Shown: positions 1 through 6,078 of the stretch, piece after piece | Layout of the letters: each line of letters begins with the position of its first letter | Position numbering within the stretch: position 1 is the stretch's first letter | Origin: CAYZDV01 sp964477275 | GTDB taxonomy: Bacteria > Acidobacteriota > Aminicenantia > Aminicenantales > Aminicenantaceae | DNA length: 26,855 nucleotides | Reading direction: 5' to 3' | Assembly (NCBI GenBank): GCA_964477275.1 | Contig: CAYZDV010000012.1 | Span: 1 to 26,855 of the forward strand | Position numbers and translations under genes: made by a program | Notes under the pieces: generated by a model | Told to the model about the DNA's origin: nothing | The model's database searches: none | The model's input: only the letters and a program-made list of their open reading frames with translations

Positions 1-229
1 TCACAGCATCACCTCTCACTTCTTCATCAACCATGTTGACAACCCTGCTCTGGACCACAGAGACGATACCCCTCAGGGTTACGGCTACCCGGTGTTCGGA
101 AAAGTCACCGCAGGAATGGAAGTGGTGGACGCCATCGCCAGCGTCAAAACCATGACCAGGGGCAACATGGCGGATGTCCCCCGGGAACAGGTGATCATTC
201 ACTCCATCCGCCGGGTCGAAAACCAATAG
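1..229 (+). CDS. Peptidyl-prolyl cis-trans isomerase, cyclophilin type (3' part)
   Basis: The frame is open from base 2 to a TAG at 227-229 and gives the last 75 residues of a cyclophilin. The fragment starts HSITSHFFINHVDNPALDHR and continues with QGYGYPVFGKVTAGMEVVDA, which match the family's conserved SQFFIN..DN..LD and YGY.VFG.V..GM.VVD segments. Cyclophilins catalyse cis-trans isomerisation of X-Pro bonds and assist folding, either in the cytoplasm or the periplasm. The N-terminus lies outside the window, so a signal peptide and therefore the location cannot be judged. The C-terminus (PREQVIIHSIRRVENQ) is the normal end of the family, so the gene is cut by the window edge rather than broken. 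Family assignment is confident; which paralogue it is cannot be said. Confidence 0.93.
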   Translation, partial: HSITSHFFINHVDNPALDHRDDTPQGYGYPVFGKVTAGMEVVDAIASVKTMTRGNMADVPREQVIIHSIRRVENQ

Positions 230-251
230 GAATGCGAGGCATTTTGTTCCA

Positions 252-336
252 CTGTCATGGCGGGCGACCGAAGCGAGCGGGGCGATCCCTTAAGATTCAT
301 TCTCTTCAATCGCCGCTCCGCTCCGCGCGATGGCAG
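252..336. repeat. Imperfect intergenic palindrome (REP-like)
   Basis: The left arm at 252-286 (CTGTCATGGCGGGCGACC then GAAGCGAGCGGGGCGAT) pairs imperfectly with the right arm at 309-336 (ATCGCCGCTCCGCTCC then GCGCGATGGCAG) around a 22-nt loop. The GTCATxGCGxGCGxxGCGAxGCxATC pattern resembles a palindromic repeat type common in intergenic DNA of many bacteria; that resemblance is from memory. It lies in the 151-nt gap between the cyclophilin stop and the next small ORF. Only one copy is visible here, so repeat status is inferred from form. Confidence 0.5.
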
Positions 337-380
337 AGGAACTCATGGATGACCATTGTTAATATAAAACTCGTTTGATC

Positions 381-587
381 ATGTCGGCCGCATCGGACTG
401 GATCTTCACCGTGTTCCACATCTGTCTCCTGCTCAGCGTCATCGGCTATGCGTTCTATTCCCTGCTCCAGGGAAATATTCCCCGTTTTGCGGTGATCATC
501 GTCCTCCTCACCGGTTACTACTTTATCGTTCTCCACAAAAACGTGAAAAAAGAAATCGAGCAGAAGAGAAAATCCGGGAAAAATTAG
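381..587 (+). CDS. Small two-helix membrane protein, function unknown
   Basis: This 68-residue ORF has two hydrophobic segments, about residues 7-29 (WIFTVFHICLLLSVIGYAFY and onwards) and 36-51 (FAVIIVLLTGYYFIVL). They are joined by a short polar turn and followed by a lysine-rich tail (HKNVKKEIEQKRKSGKN) that should lie in the cytoplasm by the positive-inside rule. I do not recognise a family. The start is taken at the ATG at 381; an in-frame TTG at 375 is possible, and neither has a good Shine-Dalgarno. The stop lies 6 nt before the downstream DUF3800 gene, so the two may be co-transcribed. The clean membrane topology supports a real gene, but there is no functional clue. Confidence 0.6.
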   Translation: MSAASDWIFTVFHICLLLSVIGYAFYSLLQGNIPRFAVIIVLLTGYYFIVLHKNVKKEIEQKRKSGKN

Positions 588-593
588 GGTCTG

Positions 594-1472
594 ATGCCGG
601 TCTTCTTCGCTTTCTCGGATGAGTCGGGAAAATACAAAAAGGAGAGAAACGACAAGTTTATCTCCAAAAACCCTTTTTTCTGCCGGTCAGCGATCATCCT
701 CGAAGCCCAGGACTGGCTGAACCTCAGGGAAAAGTTCTCCCGCCTCAAAAAAGAATTTCTCCATCTCAGCGCCCGCCAGGAAATCAAGTGGTCCTACCTC
801 TGGTCGCTCTTCAAACATCTCCAGAAAAAGGAAAAAATCCCGGCCAGAAAACCCTATTTTCCACTGCGCCAAAAGCCGCTGGATACGCTTTTCGATTTTA
901 TCCGCCGCGGCCTCCAGCTCCTCAGCGACTGTCCCAGCACGCGGATTCTGCTGACCATCACCTTCAACGAGAGAGACAGAACCGAATCCCTGGAAATCAA
1001 GGAGATGGCCAGGCTCCATCTCACATATATCCTGAAGACTGCGGAAAACGAGATGGCCCGAATTCCCCACAGCGCCTGCGTCCTTTTCTTCAACCGGGAA
1101 GAGCCGGCCCTGGAGAGATGCCTCAAAGAGGCCTTCTCTGAAATCGGCCATGAAGGCTTTGCCCGAGAATATCCCCATCTCAAGGAGAGCCTCAACTTTG
1201 AGTATTTTCCGCAGGCAGCGGAAAGCCAGGTGGCGGACTACTGCGCTGGTGTCTTCAACGGCTGCTGCCGGCTCTATCCCCAGAGCGTCGATCTCTTCCG
1301 CCACCAGCTCTGGCCGAGAATCCTCAAGAAAAATAGCCATGCGGTGGGATACGGAATCTCGGAGATCCCGGAAAACTCGAAGAACAGGGCATACCTCCGA
1401 CAGATTCTGGATCATGTTTTTTCCCTCAATGAGAGCGACTACCGCATCAGCCTGGAATCCAGGTTAAAATAA
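594..1472 (+). CDS. DUF3800 domain protein
   Basis: The 292-residue protein opens with FAFSDESG (residues 5-12), the N-terminal acidic DESG motif of the DUF3800 family. It carries the matching C-terminal motif QVADYCAG at about residues 212-219, where these proteins have QxADxxAG. The family is thought to have an RNase H-like fold with carboxylates that could bind metal, but no biochemical role is established. Members are often found near mobile or defence genes; nothing of that kind is adjacent here. There is no signal peptide or membrane segment, so it is probably cytoplasmic. It follows the small membrane protein by 6 nt and precedes the symporter by 10 nt, so it may belong to the same transcript. 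The ATG at 594 has only a weak AGGG upstream. Confidence 0.8.
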   Translation: MPVFFAFSDESGKYKKERNDKFISKNPFFCRSAIILEAQDWLNLREKFSRLKKEFLHLSARQEIKWSYLWSLFKHLQKKEKIPARKPYFPLRQKPLDTLFDFIRRGLQLLSDCPSTRILLTITFNERDRTESLEIKEMARLHLTYILKTAENEMARIPHSACVLFFNREEPALERCLKEAFSEIGHEGFAREYPHLKESLNFEYFPQAAESQVADYCAGVFNGCCRLYPQSVDLFRHQLWPRILKKNSHAVGYGISEIPENSKNRAYLRQILDHVFSLNESDYRISLESRLK

Positions 1473-1482
1473 GAAAAGGCCC

Positions 1483-2865
1483 ATGAGTTCAATCGAACGC
1501 GTGATCATCCTCCTGGGCTCCATCGTCTGGGGACCGCAGATGATCATCCTCCTCCTGGGCGCTGGACTTTTTCTGACCATCCGTCTCCGCTTCGTCCAGG
1601 TTCACCGCTTCGGACTTTCCTTTCGCCTCCTGCTCGGACGCAGAGACTACGGAGAAAGCTCAACTGACCGGCCGGGCGACATCTCTCCTTTCCAGGCCCT
1701 GACCACTTCCCTGGCGGCAGTCATCGGAAATGGCAACATCGCCGGAGTCTCGACCGCCATCGCCATGGGAGGGCCGGGCGCGGTGTTCTGGATGTGGCTT
1801 TCGGCCATCTTCGGCATGGCCACCAAGGTGGTGGAAGCGGTGCTGGGCCAGAAGTTCAAAAAGGTGATGCCTGACGGAGCCGTGGCCGGCGGCCCGATGT
1901 ATTACATCAAGGAAGGCCTGAAGCTGCCCTTCCTGGCCGGGCTGTTCGCCTTCTTCATGGGCTGCAAACCGCTGTTCTCGACGACTGCCATCCAGTCGAA
2001 CTCCATCGCCCTGGCCTTAAAGACCGAGCTCGGGCTGGCGCCCTGGATTTCCGGCCTGGGCCTGGCCGTGCTCACCTGGCTGGTCATCATCGGCGGCATC
2101 AAATCCATCGCCCGGGTGACCCAATTCCTCAGCCCTTTCATGGTCCTCCTTTATCTTTTCGGCGCCCTGCTGACCATTGTTCTTTTTGCCTCCCGCCTTC
2201 CCCACGCTTTCTCGCTCATCTTTCTCGGCGCCTTCACGCCTCAGGCCATCGGCGGCGGACTGGCTGGCGCGACAGTGGCCAGGGCCATCCGTTACGGGCT
2301 CTCCAGGGGCGCCTATTCGAATGAAGCCGGAACCGGCACCGCCGCTGTGTTCCACGCCGCAGCCCGGACCAGCGAGCCGGCCCGGCAGGGCCTGATCGCC
2401 TCTCTGGATGTGTTCATCGACACTCTGGTCATCTGCAGCCTGACCGCACTCACTGTCCTGGTCACCGGGGCCTGGACCCAGGGGACCAGCACGGAGATGA
2501 CCGCGGCCGCCTTCAACGCTGCCCTCCCCAGGGTGGGCGGACTGATCGTGGCTCTCAGCTCCTTTTTCTTCGGCTATTCGAGCCTGATCGCCGTCCCCTA
2601 CTACGGAGAGATCTCCTTCAGCTATCTTCTCGGGGTCAGAATCAAGCGTCCCTTTCGCTGGATATTCTGCCTGGTCATCTTCATCGGAGCTGTCCTTGAG
2701 GTGGAGGTTGCCTGGTCGATCGGAGATGTTTTCAACGGGATGATGGCTTTCACCAACCTCATTGGTATAATAGGGCTTTCGGGAGTGGCCGTCGCTGCGG
2801 TCAAAACCTATACAGCAAAAATGGACATGCTGAGAATAAAATCGGATTCCGGGAGGAGACCATGA
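1483..2865 (+). CDS. Sodium:amino-acid symporter, AGCS family
   Basis: The 460-residue polytopic membrane protein carries IGNGNIAG at residues 81-88 and the AGCS signature GGPGAVFWMWLSAIFG at 96-111. AGCS carriers (the AlsT/DagA type) use the sodium gradient to import alanine or glycine. Substrate choice cannot be read from the sequence. Length and about ten hydrophobic stretches fit a complete inner-membrane carrier. Its TGA overlaps the ATG of the M28 peptidase gene (ATGA at 2862-2865), so the two are probably translationally coupled. A secreted peptidase next to an amino-acid importer suggests a peptide-scavenging pair; this is inference from context. Confidence 0.92.
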   Translation: MSSIERVIILLGSIVWGPQMIILLLGAGLFLTIRLRFVQVHRFGLSFRLLLGRRDYGESSTDRPGDISPFQALTTSLAAVIGNGNIAGVSTAIAMGGPGAVFWMWLSAIFGMATKVVEAVLGQKFKKVMPDGAVAGGPMYYIKEGLKLPFLAGLFAFFMGCKPLFSTTAIQSNSIALALKTELGLAPWISGLGLAVLTWLVIIGGIKSIARVTQFLSPFMVLLYLFGALLTIVLFASRLPHAFSLIFLGAFTPQAIGGGLAGATVARAIRYGLSRGAYSNEAGTGTAAVFHAAARTSEPARQGLIASLDVFIDTLVICSLTALTVLVTGAWTQGTSTEMTAAAFNAALPRVGGLIVALSSFFFGYSSLIAVPYYGEISFSYLLGVRIKRPFRWIFCLVIFIGAVLEVEVAWSIGDVFNGMMAFTNLIGIIGLSGVAVAAVKTYTAKMDMLRIKSDSGRRP

Positions 2866-4346
2866 AACGGAACCCCATCCTTTGTCTTTCGATTTTTATC
2901 CTTGCCTTTTCTTTTTCTCTGTTTTCCTCAAGCCAAAGACAGTCAGCCGCAGACATCGAGAGAGCGCTTGCCTCCATCCAGCCCATGGATGCCTATGGCT
3001 ACGTCAAAACCCTCTGCCTGCCTCGGTTTGCCGGACGCCACACCGGCCACGACGGCTACACCAGAGCCGCTCAATGGGCGGCCCAGAAGTTTGCCGCCTG
3101 GGGGCTGAAGCCGATCAGCCAGAAGGAAGGATACCTTCAGGCCTATCCTTCGCCCTACACGCTGGTCGATCAGGCAGAAATGACCCTGCTGCTCAAGGAT
3201 AAAAAAAGTGAAGGCGAGGACAAACCTGCCTTCGAGGAAGTCGAACTCAAGCCCGGCACTGATTTCCTTCCCCTTCTCTTCAGCGACAGCGGCGACCACA
3301 CAGCCGAGCTTGTCTTTGTGGGCTGGGGCATCTCGGCGCCGGAGCTGGGATATGACGACTACGCCGGAGTGGAGGTGGAAGGCCGGTTTGTCCTCTGCTT
3401 TCGGGGCACGCCTGACCCCAGGGATGCCCGCTTCCAGGAGCACGACCATCACCGCTTCCGGATGAAAACGGCCAGGGAGAAGGGCGCTCTGGGCCTCATC
3501 TACATCTATCCCGAGCCCATCGCCGCCCCGAACGGCGACTGGATCGAGGGCTTCACCCCGGCCATGGTCAGCGAAAAAGTGGCGGATACGATCCTCAAAG
3601 AAAAGAGTCTGAACGTCAAAGACCTGAAGAGCGACCTTCTGACCTCCAAGAAGCCGCTTTCCTTCCCTCTGGAGCCCAGACTCCGCTTCAAGGTCGCATC
3701 CCGGCATTTTCCCGACGGGGTCGGGTACAATATCGTCGGCTATGTCGAAGGCTCTGACCCCCGGCTCAGGAAAGAATGTGTGGTCATCGGAGGCCATTTC
3801 GACCACTGCGGAGAGCACATGGGTTTTCTCTTCGCCGGTGCCAACGATAACGCCAGCGGAAGCGCGGTGGTGATGGAGATCGCCGAGGCCTTTTCTCTTC
3901 TGAAAAGGAAGCCCGGAAGGTCGGTTGTCTTTGTTCTCTTCGGCGGGGAAGAGATGGGTCTCATGGGATCGACCCACTTTGCCGGGCATCTTCCGCCCCA
4001 GTTTGAGAAAATCGACGCCATGTTCAACTTCGACATGGTGGGAGCAGGCGATGGAGCCGGATGTTCTGTGAGCGAGAAGCCGGAAGAGTTGAAAAAAACC
4101 ATCCAGGAAGCGGATAAAAAAGTCCATATTCTCCACCGCGTGGGGACGATCAGAGGCGTGGGGGTGAGGAGCTCTGATTATGCTCCGTTCTTTTTAAAAG
4201 GGGCGGCCTGCGCTTCGTTTTCCTCCAACGGACCGCATCTTTTCTACCATCAGCCGGAAGATACCATCTACCGCATCAACCCGGAGATCATGGCCGACAT
4301 TGCGCGGCTGGCCTTCCTCGCTGCTCTTGCCTGGGCCGACCGGTGA
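2862..4346 (+). CDS. Secreted M28 family zinc aminopeptidase with PA-like insert
   Basis: The 494-residue protein starts with a Sec signal (KR, then a hydrophobic run to about residue 22, then SSSQRQSAA), so it is exported. Residues about 130-260 look like the PA-type insert common in this family. The M28 catalytic domain follows with all expected metal and catalytic positions: H312 in GGHFDHCG, D329 in GANDNASG, E363/E364 in GGEEMGLMGS, D391 in FNFDMVG and H463 in FYHQPEDT. Such enzymes are co-catalytic di-zinc aminopeptidases or related exopeptidases acting outside the cytoplasm. A good Shine-Dalgarno (GGAGGAG at 2852-2858) precedes the ATG, which overlaps the symporter stop by 4 nt. Family is sure; substrate is unknown. 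Confidence 0.93.
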   Translation: MKRNPILCLSIFILAFSFSLFSSSQRQSAADIERALASIQPMDAYGYVKTLCLPRFAGRHTGHDGYTRAAQWAAQKFAAWGLKPISQKEGYLQAYPSPYTLVDQAEMTLLLKDKKSEGEDKPAFEEVELKPGTDFLPLLFSDSGDHTAELVFVGWGISAPELGYDDYAGVEVEGRFVLCFRGTPDPRDARFQEHDHHRFRMKTAREKGALGLIYIYPEPIAAPNGDWIEGFTPAMVSEKVADTILKEKSLNVKDLKSDLLTSKKPLSFPLEPRLRFKVASRHFPDGVGYNIVGYVEGSDPRLRKECVVIGGHFDHCGEHMGFLFAGANDNASGSAVVMEIAEAFSLLKRKPGRSVVFVLFGGEEMGLMGSTHFAGHLPPQFEKIDAMFNFDMVGAGDGAGCSVSEKPEELKKTIQEADKKVHILHRVGTIRGVGVRSSDYAPFFLKGAACASFSSNGPHLFYHQPEDTIYRINPEIMADIARLAFLAALAWADR

Positions 4347-4389
4347 AAACCAGTTTCCTATCTTGAATGTCTTCCAGCTTAGCGCGGGT

Positions 4390-4640
4390 AAAATACACGG
4401 GAATGGAAGAAGCGACCTTGAAGATTTAGCCTTCCCGAACCATCCATCGAGGGAAGCCGATGAAATCGGCCGCCGAGTATGTTTGAGCACGCTGAGGATC
4501 AACCTATTGAAAAATTATTGAACATGGACATTCATTTCGAAGTGACATATCTTGCATGCGGAGTTACGCAGGCGCCGAGATGGAGGGTGAGGGAATGGCG
4601 TTAAAAATCTGAAGGGACCGAAGCCATTTCCGTGTATTTT
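4390..4640 (+). repeat. Structured intergenic element, copy A (candidate structured RNA)
   Basis: This 251-nt element has terminal arms at 4390-4406 and 4624-4640 that form a 17-bp stem with a single G-U pair. Inside are AGATTT (4422-4427) pairing with AAATCT (4605-4610), CTTCCC (4431-4436) with GGGAAG (4451-4456), a GCCGAT/ATCGGC hairpin (4456-4470) and a TGCG/CGCA hairpin (4557-4570). It shares blocks in the same order and orientation with the element at 8328-8580: GAAGCGACC, AGCCTTCCCGA, CGAGGGAA, TGAGC, GAGTT-CGCAG and GGCGTTAA-CTGAAGG. The terminal stems differ in sequence between copies but both pair. It fills most of the 403-nt gap between the M28 and M23 genes and ends 46 nt before the M23 promoter. 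The strand is assigned from the shared orientation only; transcription is not shown. Confidence 0.65.
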
Positions 4641-4670
4641 CGTCTTAAAATTACCGATCTGGAAATCGGG

Positions 4671-4699
4671 CTCCCCTGGATTTTGTTGACTCAGGGGAG
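4671..4699. other. Perfect 8-bp inverted repeat overlapping the M23 promoter
   Basis: CTCCCCTG (4671-4678) and CAGGGGAG (4692-4699) are exact reverse complements around a 13-nt loop. The loop carries most of the -35 hexamer (TTGACT, 4686-4691) and the right arm fills the start of the promoter spacer. It could be an operator for a dimeric regulator or simply a hairpin; there is no T-run, so a terminator is unlikely. Confidence 0.4.
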
Positions 4700-4714
4700 A
4701 AAATCCTCTATTTT
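4686..4714 (+). promoter_or_regulatory. Sigma-70-like promoter for the M23 peptidase gene
   Basis: TTGACT at 4686-4691 and TATTTT at 4709-4714 are separated by exactly 17 bp and sit 35 nt before the chosen ATG at 4750. The same spacing is seen at the other promoters in this window. Confidence 0.5.
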
Positions 4715-4749
4715 GGAATGGAGGAGATCCTCCAGAAGGCCCGGTGGGA

Positions 4750-6042
4750 ATGAAAGTCAGGATCACAACCGACAGGACAAAAAAAGAGCTGCGGCGCATC
4801 CATCTTCTGCTGTTCATCCTCCTTTCCTTCTCGCTTTTCCTTTTTCTCAGTTTTCTTCCCAAAGAGGATCCGCCAGCCAGAGATAAGGCTCTCACCCTGC
4901 CGTCTGAAACATCCGAACCGCCGCCGCTCGAAGTCCATAAAAAAACCATCCGGATGGGGATGACCCTGACGGACATTCTGGCCCCCCACGGCTTTTCCCC
5001 TTCGGACATCCATGCCCTCAGGGAAGGTACAAAGTCTGTCTACGACCTTGCCCGGATCAAAGCCGGCCATGAGGTTCGGGTCTCCACCTCCCCCCAGGGA
5101 CAATTTCTTTCCCTGGAGTATGACATCGACGAGGCGAGGTATCTTCACATCCAGAAAGATGAAGACGGGTACAAAGCAGAGGTCAAAAAAATCCCTTATA
5201 AAAACAGTCCGAGGATGATCTGGGGGCTCATCGAAGACAACCTGATTTCAGCGGTAAAAAAAGAAGATGAGGAGGTCCAGCTGGCGCTCGACCTGGCCGA
5301 CCTCTTCGCCTGGGATATCGATTTCTATGCCGACCTCCGCCGGGGCGATTCTTTCAAATTCATTTTTGAAAAAAAATACCGGGAGGGCAAGTTCGTCGGC
5401 TACGGACCGATCCTGACCGCAGAGTTCATCAATCAGGGGAGAACATACCGGGCCTTCCGCTACACATATCCGGATACCCGGGAATCCGATTATTTCGACC
5501 TGGAGGGAAAATCGCTGAAAAAGGAATTCCTGAAATCCCCGATCCGCTACACCCGGATCACCTCCCGCTTCAGCCATAGACGCCTCCATCCCATCCGAAA
5601 GGTTTTCCGGCCCCACCTGGGCGTGGACTACGCGGCTCCGGTGGGCACTCCAGTCCAGGCGACGGCCGACGGCACGGTGCTCTTCGCCGGAAGCCGCGGG
5701 GCCTCGGGCCGCATGGTCCATATCCGTCACAATAACCGGCACGAGACCATGTACCTTCACCTGAGAACCTTTGCCAGAGGAATCGAACGAGGCGTGAGAG
5801 TCAAAGGCGGCCAGGAGATCGGCTATGTGGGCTCATCGGGGGAGTCGACCGGGCCCCACCTCGATTACAGGCTCAAGAAGGACGGACAGTTCATCAACCC
5901 CCTCACCTTTAATCCCGACCCGGTCAAACCGCTCAGGCCCGAATTCGCGGAGGACTTCCGGAAAAAAGCCGGGAATTCCCTCCTCTTATTCGAAGCTCCG
6001 CTTCTCATCTTCCGCTGCTTCTCCAGCACGCTGGCTCCCTGA
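4750..6042 (+). CDS. Membrane-anchored M23 (LytM-type) metallopeptidase, MepM-like
   Basis: This 430-residue protein has one N-terminal membrane anchor (about residues 18-36, rich in Leu/Phe). A LysM/OapA-like segment follows (about 64-112, TIRMGMTLTDILAPHGF...), then a middle domain and an M23 domain at about 278-390. M23 ligands visible are H289 and D293 in HLGVDYAAP and H337 in YLHL; the last motif reads PHLDY (H370, D372) where LytM-type enzymes usually have HLH. This is the layout of MepM-like cell-wall endopeptidases or their degenerate activators, acting in the periplasm on peptide cross-links. Start: the ATG at 4750 is preferred; a GTG at 4744 is in frame. It has its own promoter and converges with the minus-strand gene 36 nt downstream. 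Confidence 0.88.
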   Translation: MKVRITTDRTKKELRRIHLLLFILLSFSLFLFLSFLPKEDPPARDKALTLPSETSEPPPLEVHKKTIRMGMTLTDILAPHGFSPSDIHALREGTKSVYDLARIKAGHEVRVSTSPQGQFLSLEYDIDEARYLHIQKDEDGYKAEVKKIPYKNSPRMIWGLIEDNLISAVKKEDEEVQLALDLADLFAWDIDFYADLRRGDSFKFIFEKKYREGKFVGYGPILTAEFINQGRTYRAFRYTYPDTRESDYFDLEGKSLKKEFLKSPIRYTRITSRFSHRRLHPIRKVFRPHLGVDYAAPVGTPVQATADGTVLFAGSRGASGRMVHIRHNNRHETMYLHLRTFARGIERGVRVKGGQEIGYVGSSGESTGPHLDYRLKKDGQFINPLTFNPDPVKPLRPEFAEDFRKKAGNSLLLFEAPLLIFRCFSSTLAP

Positions 6043-6078
6043 ACCCGGGAAAAGGGGAAAAATCGTTTCCACCTGCCA

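Noticed and set aside
2943..4136. Long minus-strand open frame (397 codons) opposite the M28 peptidase gene
   Set aside because: It lies wholly antisense to a gene with all catalytic motifs intact and has no recognisable domain or ribosome-binding site; GC-rich codon use leaves open antisense frames.
4390..4640. Riboswitch controlling the M23 gene
   Set aside because: The best promoter for that gene (4686-4714) lies downstream of the element, and the related copy is likewise upstream of, not within, its neighbour's predicted leader.
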